The notes below the pieces were generated by a model. The model saw only the letters and a list, made by a program, of their open reading frames with translations. It did no database searches and had not been told where the DNA came from. A stretch of 7,167 nucleotides of DNA from contig JAFCZY010000137.1 of assembly GCA_019314105.1 (NCBI GenBank), positions 1-7,167 of the forward strand, given 5' to 3'. Both the position numbers and the translations under genes were made by a program. Below, one piece after another: positions 1-6,581 of this stretch (its first letter is position 1; the number at the start of each line of letters is the position of its first letter). This DNA comes from Deltaproteobacteria bacterium (GTDB taxonomy: Bacteria > Desulfobacterota > Desulfobacteria > Desulfobacterales > Desulfobacteraceae).

Positions 1-116
1 AGAACGATTAAGAAAACAAAAGTAGTGCCATAACGAAGATCTAAAAAGCATAACTTCCTGTAATTACTTGCCTTATTAGTTTTCGTTCGAAAAGATGGGT
101 TAACAAGATTTTGGAT

Positions 117-242
117 ATGTGGCTGGCACCTGATCACAGATATTTTAAATGTTTAGGATCTGACAATGAAGTGTATATAATCAGATATGACGGAAAAAAA
201 TGTATATGGGAATTAACATTTTATAGTGAATCAAATCAATAA
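117..242 (+). CDS. Possible small protein or 3' remnant of a gene, unknown function
   Basis: From the ATG at 117 this encodes 41 residues that look like genuine protein, with the segments RYFKCLGSDNEVYIIRYDG and WELTFYSE. The frame is open upstream as far as a TAA at 51-53, and those codons (SKRWVNKILDMW) read naturally into the ORF. No ATG or GTG start lies between the stop and 117, and no ribosome binding site precedes 117. It may therefore be a gene that has lost its start, or a short protein with an unusual start. It ends 24 bases before the NERD gene and could be co-transcribed with it. The pattern of an aromatic-rich segment, then DNEVYII and a final WEL, resembles small uncharacterised bacterial proteins from memory only. 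No function is assigned. Confidence 0.35.
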   Translation: MWLAPDHRYFKCLGSDNEVYIIRYDGKKCIWELTFYSESNQ

Positions 243-266
243 ACTCTGATACTGAGCGAGGACTGA

Positions 267-1058
267 ATGGAACTGACGCCTGGATTTTTTATATCAATAA
301 TGATTGAATATTGGTATTTCTTATTATTAGTGATTATACTCGCCTTTCTTAGAACTCCCTTCTTTAAAGGTTTCATTGGAGAAGTGATAATCAATTTAGC
401 TTCGAGTGTATTTCTGGATAAAAATAAATACCACCTGATCAAAAATGTGACATTACCCACAGAAGATGGGGCAACGCAAATTGATCATATCATTGTTTCT
501 CAGTATGGTATTTTTGTTGTTGAAACCAAGAATATGAAGGGTTGGATTTTTGGAAGTGAACACCAGAAAATGTGGACCCAAACTATTTTCAAGCATAAAA
601 CAAAATTTCAAAATCCTTTACATCAGAATTACAAACACGTCAAAATTCTTGAGAATGCATTGAATATTGAACCGGATAAAATAATCTCCGTGATTGTTTT
701 TGTCGGTGATGCTACTTTCAAAACAGCTATGCCTGCAAACGTCAATTATCCTAGGGGATATATCAATTTTATTAAATCAAAAAATGAAATTCTTTTATCC
801 GATGGAGAAGTTAAAGAAGCTATCAGAATTATTGAATCTGGAAGATTTGAGCGATCCTTTAAAACGAATCGTGAGCATGTAAAACACGTTAAGGATATTG
901 TTAAAGCAAAACAAAATGGAATGGCTTGCCCTAAATGTGGAAATACAATGATTTTGCGAACTGTAAAAAAAGGTGTTAATGCGGGAAATCAATTTTGGGG
1001 ATGCTCTCAGTTTCCTAAATGTCGTGGGACTTTGAAGTATTCAGAAACAGAATCATAA
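267..1058 (+). CDS. Membrane-anchored NERD-domain nuclease-like protein with C-terminal topoisomerase-type zinc finger
   Basis: A 263-residue protein with three parts. A hydrophobic segment at about residues 15-28 probably anchors it in the inner membrane. A NERD (nuclease-related) domain spans about 35-150, with the expected acidic residues of a restriction-endonuclease-like fold: E39 in FIGEV, D73 in QIDHIIV, and E86 and K88 in VVETKN. A four-cysteine zinc finger of the topoisomerase I C-terminal type follows, with C221, C224, C246 and C252 (CPKC, then GCSQFPKC). This order is common for NERD proteins, which are predicted to act on DNA, although most are untested. The ATG at 267 follows an AGGA at 259-262 with a short spacing; the ATG at 300 would cut into the hydrophobic segment region and lacks a clear binding site. 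All putative catalytic residues are intact. The real substrate is unknown; a role in DNA processing or defence is inference. Confidence 0.92.
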   Translation: MELTPGFFISIMIEYWYFLLLVIILAFLRTPFFKGFIGEVIINLASSVFLDKNKYHLIKNVTLPTEDGATQIDHIIVSQYGIFVVETKNMKGWIFGSEHQKMWTQTIFKHKTKFQNPLHQNYKHVKILENALNIEPDKIISVIVFVGDATFKTAMPANVNYPRGYINFIKSKNEILLSDGEVKEAIRIIESGRFERSFKTNREHVKHVKDIVKAKQNGMACPKCGNTMILRTVKKGVNAGNQFWGCSQFPKCRGTLKYSETES

Positions 1059-1153
1059 CTTTAAAAATTGTTAATTCAAACGGTTTAATGGGTTTGGACT
1101 ATAGCCAGAATTGCTCGCTTAAATTTTTTATATTGAATTGAATATATAATATG

Positions 1154-1174
1154 GCCTTGGATAAAGTCCACGGC
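1154..1174. repeat. Short hairpin-forming inverted repeat
   Basis: The arms GCCTTGGA and TCCACGGC pair at 7 of 8 positions around a 5-base loop (TAAAG). The hairpin starts 96 bases after the NERD stop codon. It is not followed by a T-run on either strand, so it could be a weak 3'-end structure or mere symmetry in low-complexity DNA. Confidence 0.45.
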
Positions 1175-1183
1175 TTATATAAT

Positions 1184-1198
1184 GGAATTAACATTTTA
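1184..1198 (+). repeat. Second copy of a 15-base direct repeat flanking the NERD gene
   Basis: GGAATTAACATTTTA occurs here and at 209-223, inside the small ORF before the NERD gene. The bases next to each copy are also partly alike (TATAG/TAAAG followed by TGAA). The two copies bracket the whole NERD gene. The match is short enough in AT-rich DNA to be chance. Confidence 0.4.
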
Positions 1199-1206
1199 AA
1201 GTTGAA

Positions 1207-1233
1207 AACCCGGCATATAATATATGTGGGGTT
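1207..1233. repeat. Imperfect palindrome
   Basis: The outer arms AACCC and GGGTT and the inner arms CATATA and TATATG are perfectly complementary around a single central A, with two unpaired positions on each side (1212-1213 and 1227-1228). In total 11 of 13 positions pair. The symmetry could be a protein binding site or a cruciform-prone sequence. As an RNA hairpin it would have to open its central bases. Confidence 0.45.
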
Positions 1234-1286
1234 GCCTAGAATTTATATAGACTGAGCACTATGAAACAGACTCACCACATTCGCCC

Positions 1287-1368
1287 TTTGGAATAAAAAT
1301 AGCGGTGGCGGTCAATTTGAAAATGATTTTGGGGCAACCTCAAAAAGCTCTCTCCGAAAAATTCCAAA
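1287..1368. repeat. 82-base segment bounded by an 8-base inverted repeat, next to the DUF1566 3' end
   Basis: TTTGGAAT at 1287-1294 is matched in inverted orientation by ATTCCAAA at 1361-1368. The interior is more GC-rich than the surrounding spacer and contains GCGGTGGCGGTC. It lies 37 bases beyond the DUF1566 stop codon. It might be a 3' tail that travels with the gene, a small non-autonomous element, or a structured RNA end; the repeat is too short to decide. Confidence 0.25.
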
Positions 1369-1404
1369 AATAATAATTAAATTTTCAAATCCTCTAACAC
1401 CCCA

Positions 1405-1835
1405 TTACTTTACACCTCGAACAGCCCGCACATCTCTGCCTATATGCTTATCGACGGCGTAGTCGTCGCCATCCCCGAAATATACGGCCCATGCGTAGCC
1501 AGTATTATCGGCATAGGTATTAGAAGACCAATAGCCGGACGACATGGCATCGGAAAATGCCGTTTTGTTGATGCTGGGATTATTGTATATAGAATCAAAA
1601 AGGGACTGAAGCTCACTTCGGTCTGGCAGTCGCAGTCACTGTGGCCTGCCAGCCCAAGGGTCTCGCAGTAAGCAAGGGCCGCTTCCCAGGGTTTGGTTCC
1701 GGCTTCTGCCTTCTGCCACATCAGTCCTGTCTTTGTGTCCGTCACTGTACCATCACCATTGTCTATGAGTTCTGCATACCCTGTTGAACAAAAAACAAAC
1801 AGGCTCAACATGGAAATCAAAAAGATTTTTCTCAT
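1405..1835 (-). pseudogene. Exported DUF1566 (Lcl C-terminal, C-type-lectin-like) protein, frameshifted
   Basis: The gene reads from an ATG at 1835, with a strong GGGAGGT binding site at 1848-1842. A GTG at 1841 is also in frame but abuts that site. The product begins with a typical Sec signal peptide (MRKIFLISMLSLFVFCSTGYA, cleavage expected after GYA). The DUF1566 signature DNGDGTVTDTKTGLMWQK follows, then W..A..YC and LAGHSD. The next conserved word, WRLP, is broken: the Trp codon lacks one G at about 1633-1634. Past that point the original frame turns into nonsense and would stop at 1440. The neighbouring frame continues perfectly with RLPDRSELQSLFDSIYNNP, SSGYWSSNTYADNTGYAW, VYFGDG and RDVRAVRGVK to a TAA at 1405-1407. 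The repaired product would be about 143 residues, a usual size for a single-domain member. Such proteins are exported and of mostly unknown function. The gene is GC-richer than its flanks, which suggests acquisition. The lesion may be a real mutation or a sequencing error. Confidence 0.87.
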
Positions 1836-1861
1836 TTTCACACCTCCCTCAATATTTTGAA

Positions 1862-1891
1862 TTTATAAAAATAGTGGTGCGCTTAAAACAA
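1862..1891 (-). promoter_or_regulatory. Putative sigma70-type promoter for the DUF1566 gene
   Basis: On the minus strand TTGTTT (1891-1886) and TATAAA (1867-1862) are separated by 18 bases. The -10 box lies about 26 bases before the ATG at 1835, leaving a short leader that contains the binding site at 1848-1842. Boxes of this quality are common by chance in AT-rich DNA, so position is the main support. Confidence 0.38.
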
Positions 1892-2179
1892 ATGAAAGCA
1901 GAGATGAATAGGATGCTGAGGATTATACCAGATTGTTTTCCACTTGATTGGAAAATTTACAATATAAAAAACCACTCAGTTTTGATGAAATTTAACATAT
2001 CGAATATGGGAGTACAAGTGGAATTAAACTTCATGAATGAAATTCAAATATATAGAAAATGTATGGCTCAATTTAATCATGCTGCCATTAATGTTAATTG
2101 GAGACTAAAAAACATCAATCAGAATCCTGCTTTGAAAATCTTTACACCATATTTATTCATTTGGTTTTGGCCTGTTTAA
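1892..2179 (+). CDS. Doubtful hypothetical protein
   Basis: An open frame runs through the gap between two minus-strand genes. Internal starts at 1892, 1904 and 1913 would give 95, 91 or 88 residues; starts further left would overlap the DUF1566 signal peptide. The sequence (for example IPDCFPLDWKIYNIKNHSV and the end YLFIWFWPV) has some protein character but matches no family I recognise, and no good ribosome binding site precedes any start. It overlaps the proposed DUF1566 promoter on the other strand and the last 4 bases of the acyltransferase gene. If it is not real, this stretch of about 330 bases is an AT-rich spacer with nothing else visible. Confidence 0.25.
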   Translation: MKAEMNRMLRIIPDCFPLDWKIYNIKNHSVLMKFNISNMGVQVELNFMNEIQIYRKCMAQFNHAAINVNWRLKNINQNPALKIFTPYLFIWFWPV

Positions 2180-2706
2180 CTTACTTGCTTGATTCCTTTC
2201 ACTCCTTTAAAAAAGGTTTTCATTACTGAAAGATCTCCTTCTGTATTTTCTGTTGGATAAAAAGGTTCTGAAAAGGTGACATTTTTTTTAGCATAATCAA
2301 AAGAGACCATCACAATGGGTATCCTTGCCAATTTTGCAATCCAGTAAAACCCTGTTTTCCATTGCCCTGAGTTTGAACGAGTTCCATCTGGTGCGATTGC
2401 CAAAACAAATCGATCCGTTTCATTTATAATTTTAACGATATAATCGACCTGGTTGTAGTGCTTGTTTCGTTTCACTGGATATCCACCCAGCTTATAAAAA
2501 ATCCATCCCCATGGTGGTTGAAATAAAATTTCCTTGGCCAGAAAATTTGCTTTCAAGCCAATGGCAAACTTAACAGCAATTCCAAGAAAAAAATCAATAT
2601 TGGATGTATGGGGTGCAACAATGATAATATATTTTTTTTCGTCCGGAGCCGCTCCTGATATTGTCCAGCCTAAAATGGAAAGGATCCATTTAAACAGGTG
2701 TTTCAT
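2176..2706 (-). CDS. PlsC-like lysophospholipid acyltransferase (1-acyl-sn-glycerol-3-phosphate acyltransferase family)
   Basis: A 176-residue protein of the PlsC/LPLAT superfamily, which transfers acyl groups to glycerolipid or related acceptors at the inner membrane. The catalytic HX4D motif is HTSNID, with H33 and D38. A second block reads FLAKEILF around K58-E59. The substrate-binding motif III is APDGTRS at 105-111, with Asp in place of the usual Glu, and is followed by WKTGFYWIA. GGYPVKR at 74-80 also fits. A hydrophobic N-terminus (about 5-20) may associate with the membrane. It resembles the short, soluble-like subgroup with PHTSN and W-K-T-G-F-Y rather than the main PlsC of phospholipid synthesis, so the true acceptor is open. 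The ATG at 2706 has only a weak, distant GGA; no better in-frame start exists. It diverges from the small membrane protein gene and stands alone. Confidence 0.9.
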   Translation of the reverse strand: MKHLFKWILSILGWTISGAAPDEKKYIIIVAPHTSNIDFFLGIAVKFAIGLKANFLAKEILFQPPWGWIFYKLGGYPVKRNKHYNQVDYIVKIINETDRFVLAIAPDGTRSNSGQWKTGFYWIAKLARIPIVMVSFDYAKKNVTFSEPFYPTENTEGDLSVMKTFFKGVKGIKQVS

Positions 2707-2877
2707 TATTTTTTAGTTTCCATTTTTAACTTTCCCTGATTATTTTTTATAAAATGTACATACAATAAATTATGATTCAAAACAAATTTTTTTAAATAAA
2801 CAGGGTTCGGGTTTGGATTTACAGACAATATTAAGCGTAATTTTTACTTTACATGCGATTGTCCCGGGGAAAATAGT

Positions 2878-2907
2878 TTGACTTGAGCGATACTTGCAGA
2901 ATATATT
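2878..2907 (+). promoter_or_regulatory. Sigma70-like promoter for the rightward gene cluster
   Basis: TTGACT (2878-2883) and TATATT (2902-2907) are 18 bases apart, each one base from consensus. The expected transcript start is about 45 bases before the ATG at 2958, whose binding site AAGGAA (2945-2950) has a 7-base spacing. No other promoter of similar quality was seen before the downstream genes, so it may serve the metalloprotease and UbiD genes too. Confidence 0.55.
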
Positions 2908-2957
2908 GAAACAGCATTAAACCTAATTTTTTAAAATCAGGAATAAGGAAAAAGAAA

Positions 2958-3236
2958 ATGATAACAAAACTTGGGATTTATTCCTTGCTTGTAGGTCTTT
3001 TTGTGGGTCTTTTCACCGGCATTTCAAATTTTATGGGAATCAAAAATTTCTGGGCTGATTTAACGGTTTCAAAACTAATCGGAGAAACCAATTCTGAGGC
3101 CATCATTGTGCTGACGAATATTGCTGCTGTACAAAATTCACTTGATTATCTGATTTATGAGCTGCCGTTTTTCTGTTTTCTGCTTGGGCTCAGCCTTATT
3201 CTATTAATTATCAGTCTGTTCATGAAAACTCATTAA
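2958..3236 (+). CDS. Small two-helix membrane protein, unknown function
   Basis: This 92-residue protein has hydrophobic helices at about 5-23 and 69-89, joined by a polar loop of about 45 residues that contains no cysteine or metal-binding pattern. The second helix ends in a short basic tail (MKTH). The glycine-spaced first helix (GLFVGLFTG) suggests helix packing. The start is well supported by AAGGAA seven bases upstream and by the promoter at 2878-2907. It precedes the M48 protease gene by 54 bases on the same strand and could be co-transcribed with it. I do not recognise the family. Confidence 0.8.
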   Translation: MITKLGIYSLLVGLFVGLFTGISNFMGIKNFWADLTVSKLIGETNSEAIIVLTNIAAVQNSLDYLIYELPFFCFLLGLSLILLIISLFMKTH

Positions 3237-3290
3237 TCTTATGTCTATAAACCGGCAGGCAGCACAAAGGATAGAACTTGCAATAGGAAA

Positions 3291-4637
3291 ATGAATAAAT
3301 CAATACCCCAAAATCCAATGTCAAGAAGGCTGTTTTTAAAATATGGGGCTTTTGTGTCTGCATCCATTGCAGGCCCGATATTTTTTACCGGGTGTGATGT
3401 TGACCCTGTCACAGGGAAAAAACAATTGATGATGGTTTCCAAACAGCAGGAGATCGGGATTGATAAGCAGCAGTCATCCTTTCAGTTTTCTTCAGATTAT
3501 GGCATTACCCGGGATGCTAAAATTAATCAATATGTATCTGATGTCGGCAAAGGATTGCTGCCAAATGTTCACAGGCCCGATATGCCGTATAATTTTCACT
3601 GTGTGAATGCAACCTATATTAATGCATATGCATTCCCCGGAGGCTCCATTGCTGTTACAAGGGGAATTTTATTGAAACTTGACAATGAGGCGCAGCTGGC
3701 CGCTTTGTTAGGCCATGAGCTGGGCCATGTTAATGCAAGGCATGCGGCAGAGCAGATGTCCAAAGGACGGCTTTCCTCTATGCTTGTGAGCGGTTTATCC
3801 ATTGCAGCAAGTTCCCAGGGGGCAGGCCTCGATGAGTTGACGCAACAGCTCGGCATGCTGGGTCAGGGATTGCTCTTGTCCAGGTACAGCCGGGATAATG
3901 AAAGAGAAGCAGATTATCTTGGCAATGAGTACATGGTTAAGGCAGGCTATCCTTCCAAAGGATTTGTGGGGCTCATGGAAATGCTTGATTCCCTTCATAA
4001 AGAAAGCCCAAGCGCTGCCCGGGTGCTTTTTTCAACCCATCCAATGAGTGTGGAACGGTTAAATTCTGCTGTTCAAAGAGAAAAAGGAGTTTACCGGTAT
4101 ACAAAAGATTATCCGTTGAATCGAGAAAGATATATGGATAATATTGCTTTCCTCCGGGCAAAAAAAGAAGGCATAGAACTTTTGCAGCAGGGAGAAAAAT
4201 ATATGGCCAGAAAAGAGGTTGACAAAGCCGAGAATACGTTTAAAAAATCGATCCATAAATTAAAGCATGATTATACAGCTCATGTGTTAATGTCCAAATG
4301 TCTGATGCTCAGGAAAAAACCGGCACAGGCTTTGGCATATGCCAACACGGCGAAAAAGCTGTATCCCGCAGAAGCCCAGGGATATTATATTGCGGGGATT
4401 GCAAGCAGTGAACTTAAAAAATATGGGAAGGCCTATCAAAATTTTGTCAAATGTGATGAACTTTTGCCGGGTAACCCGCAAATGACCTTTTACAAGGGAT
4501 ACTGCCTTGATAAGAAGGGTGACAATGACCTTGCGGCAAATAACTACATGACATATTTGAAACTGATCAATTATCAACCCAATAAATATTCCAAGTATGC
4601 ATATACTCGGCTGAAAGAATGGGGTTATACCCAATAG
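3291..4637 (+). CDS. Tat-exported M48-family zinc metalloprotease lipoprotein with TPR-like C-terminus (BepA/YfgC-like)
   Basis: A 448-residue protein with a clear domain order. The N-terminus carries a twin-arginine motif, SRRLFLK (residues 11-17), a hydrophobic stretch, and a lipobox-like FTGC ending at C35, so it is probably exported folded by Tat and lipidated. CDVDPVTGKKQLMMVS is the usual start of the mature M48 domain. The zinc site is HELGH at 142-146 (extended as HELGHVNARHA), with the third ligand E204 and the conserved D208 in NEREAD. All are intact. STHPMSVERL (about 249-258) is the typical end of the protease domain. Residues from about 295 to 440 form TPR-like helical repeats, as in BepA, which handles outer-membrane proteins in the periplasm. 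The ATG at 3291 has an AGGA close by; the ATG at 3318 would keep the Tat motif but lacks a binding site. Asp at +2 after the lipid Cys would mean inner-membrane retention by the E. coli rule, which may not apply here. The next gene begins 6 bases after the stop. Confidence 0.95.
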   Translation: MNKSIPQNPMSRRLFLKYGAFVSASIAGPIFFTGCDVDPVTGKKQLMMVSKQQEIGIDKQQSSFQFSSDYGITRDAKINQYVSDVGKGLLPNVHRPDMPYNFHCVNATYINAYAFPGGSIAVTRGILLKLDNEAQLAALLGHELGHVNARHAAEQMSKGRLSSMLVSGLSIAASSQGAGLDELTQQLGMLGQGLLLSRYSRDNEREADYLGNEYMVKAGYPSKGFVGLMEMLDSLHKESPSAARVLFSTHPMSVERLNSAVQREKGVYRYTKDYPLNRERYMDNIAFLRAKKEGIELLQQGEKYMARKEVDKAENTFKKSIHKLKHDYTAHVLMSKCLMLRKKPAQALAYANTAKKLYPAEAQGYYIAGIASSELKKYGKAYQNFVKCDELLPGNPQMTFYKGYCLDKKGDNDLAANNYMTYLKLINYQPNKYSKYAYTRLKEWGYTQ

Positions 4638-4643
4638 GCAATC

Positions 4644-6525
4644 ATGAAATTTTCAAGCCTCAGACACTGCATAGACGTCTTGGAAAAACAGGGTGAACTT
4701 GTAAAAATCCAAGAACCGGTTGATCCGAACCTTGAAATGGCTGAAATCACAAGAAGAGTATTTAATGCCAATGGGCCGGCAGTATTGTTTGCAAATGTCA
4801 TAAACAGTAAATTTTCTGCCGTGTCAAACCTGTTCGGTACCTGGGAGCGAACGCTTAAAATTTTTGAACCCCAACTTGCATCTGTCAAAGCCCTCGTCGA
4901 TATCAAATCAGATTTGAGGTCGTGTTGTAAATCTCCCGGTAAAATATTAAAAGCGCTGCCGGCAGTGTTGCATTCATTGCCTTTAAAAACATCCAATCCC
5001 AAGGTTCTGAAAAACAAATGTCATATTCAGGATCTTCCCATGATTAAATGCTGGCCAAAGGATGGCGGAGCATTTATCCTGCTGCCCCAGGTCTTTTCCA
5101 AAGATCCTGAAAAGGAGTCTATTTTCAGTTCAAATCTGGGCATGTACAGGGTTCAGATTTCAGGCAATGAGTATGATTTCGGCAAAGAGATCGGGCTTCA
5201 TTATCAATTACACAGAGGGATTGGTAATCACCATAAAAAGGCCCTTGAGAGAAACCAGGCGTTGCGGGTTAGTATTTTTATCGGTGGGCTGCCTGCTCAT
5301 ACCCTGGCGGCGATTATGCCGCTTCCGGAAGGGCTTCCTGAAATCGCTTTTGCCGGAGCGCTTTCGGGCAGGAATTTTAGATATGCACATCAAAATAATT
5401 ATTTGATTTCTGCGGATGCGGATTTTTGTATCACGGGGAGTGTTGTTCCGGGGAAAGCAAAAAGAGAAGGGCCGTTTGGAGATCATCTGGGATATTATTC
5501 TCTTGATCATGAGTATCCCTATATAAAGATAGAATCGATTTATCACCGAAAAGATGCCATTTTCCCGTTTACCGTGGTGGGCCGTCCGCCACAGGAAGAT
5601 GCCAATTTTGGCAGATTGATCCATGAGATCACAAGATCGGCGATTCCGGACAACATCCCGGGCGTTACTGCCGTGAATGCAGTAGATGATGCAGGGGTTC
5701 ACCCTCTGCTGCTTGTCAAAGCCCATGAGCGGTATGTCCCTTATGAAAGAAGGGTGCCAAGAGAATTGTTAACCCATGCAAGCAGGGTTCTGGGCACGGG
5801 TCAGTTATCGCTGGCAAAATATCTGATGATCTGTGCCCACGAAGACAACCCCGGGCTGAATGTGAAGGATGAGAAAGATCTGTGCCCACGAAGACAACCC
5901 CGGGCTGAATGTGAAGGATGAGAAAGCATTTTTTATTCATATGCTTGAACGAATTGATTTCGAATCGGATCTTCATTTCTTTACCAAAACAACCATGGAC
6001 ACCCTTGATTATTCTACCCAAAACATAAATCTTGGATCAAAACTGGTGATGGCAGCAGCAGGTGAAAAAAGACGGCACCTGAAAAGTGAATTCCCACAAT
6101 ATTTTTCTTTACCCGAGGAATTCAAACATCCAAAAATTGCTGCACCGGGCATGGTAGTGCTTGAAGGTCCAGATTTTAAGACATATCTAAAAGGAAAAAT
6201 ACAAATCAACCGTTTGAAAAAGCACTTGCAGACTCAAGCTGATTTTGAGACACTGCCCCTGTTTGTGGTGGTGGATGATGCCGATTTTGCAGCAAAATCA
6301 TTTTCAAATTTTTTATGGGTAACTTTTTTAAGATCAAATCCGTCCCATGATATTTACGGGGTCAATGAAAAAATCGTTTTTAAACATTGGGGATGCAACC
6401 CCCCGTTAATTATAGATGCCAGGATAAAGCCTTTTCATGCCGATCCATTGGTATCCGATAAAAAAGTGGCAGAAAAAGTGGATGTATTGGGAAAAAGGGG
6501 CGGGCCGCTTTTTGGAATAATTTAG
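4644..6525 (+). pseudogene. UbiD-family decarboxylase (long form), split by a 49-bp tandem duplication
   Basis: UbiD enzymes are prenylated-FMN-dependent (de)carboxylases of aromatic or unsaturated acids, including steps in ubiquinone and menaquinone synthesis. The ORF from 4644 gives 411 native residues and then 14 shifted ones before a TGA at 5919-5921. The rest continues in another frame to a TAG at 6523-6525. Removing one 49-bp copy restores a single 610-residue protein. Family features are present: the start SSLRHCIDVLEKQGELVKI, HYQLHRGIG with R191 near the cofactor site, FAGALSGR, and the catalytic REGPFGDHLGYYS with E275 and D280. The C-terminal part has SNPSHDIYG, HWGC and DARIKPFHADP, typical of the roughly 600-residue forms, which are longer than E. 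coli UbiD (about 490). Both catalytic acids lie in the first ORF. An ATG at 5869 could restart the second part (218 residues, overlapping the first by 53 bases). UbiX, which makes the cofactor, is not in the window. Substrate unknown; a menaquinone role is a guess. Confidence 0.92.
5828..5925 (+). repeat. Perfect 49-bp tandem duplication inside the UbiD gene
   Basis: Positions 5828-5876 and 5877-5925 are identical, and the period extends one base further to 5926. Each unit starts GATCTGTGCCCACG and ends GATGAGAAA, coding for ICAHEDNPGLNVKDEK in the native frame. As 49 is not a multiple of three, the duplication shifts the frame. Lack of any difference between copies points to a recent event or an assembly artefact. 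Confidence 0.97.
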
Positions 6526-6581
6526 CAGAATATGAAGTTTTTATTAACATAAAACAAAAAGGATAAAGGAGCGTACAAAAC

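Larger units (their letters stand above)
1059..1404. other. AT-rich spacer without a convincing gene
   Basis: This 346-base gap separates the convergent NERD and DUF1566 genes. I see no ORF with protein-like character on either strand. It holds several dyad symmetries (1154-1174, 1207-1233 and the 1287-1294/1361-1368 inverted repeat) and a second copy of a 15-base word that also occurs before the NERD gene. Neither hairpin ends in a T-run, so no standard rho-independent terminator can be called for either flanking gene. Confidence 0.6.

Noticed and set aside
1154..1174. Rho-independent terminator for the NERD gene
   Set aside because: The stem is followed by TTATATAATGG rather than a T-run, and it lies 96 bases after the stop.
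1444..1671. Plus-strand ORF of 75 residues opposite the DUF1566 gene
   Set aside because: It lies wholly antisense to a recognisable DUF1566 coding sequence and has no family features or binding site.
2752..2762. ATGTACAT palindrome in the divergent gap as a regulator site
   Set aside because: It is an 8-base palindrome in AT-rich DNA, not placed near a convincing promoter.
4625..5017. Minus-strand ORF of 130 residues opposite the UbiD gene start
   Set aside because: It is antisense to clear UbiD sequence, and its composition follows from the other strand.
5208..5726. Minus-strand ORF of 172 residues, rich in Arg and Ile
   Set aside because: It is antisense to the catalytic part of UbiD, with no recognisable domain.
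5828..5925. CRISPR or other repeat array
   Set aside because: There are only two directly adjacent units without spacers, both within coding sequence, so it is a simple tandem duplication.
5869..6525. Independent gene for a 218-residue protein
   Set aside because: Its first three residues are non-native and the rest is exactly the C-terminal part of UbiD, so it is a fragment of the split gene, although restart at 5869 cannot be excluded.
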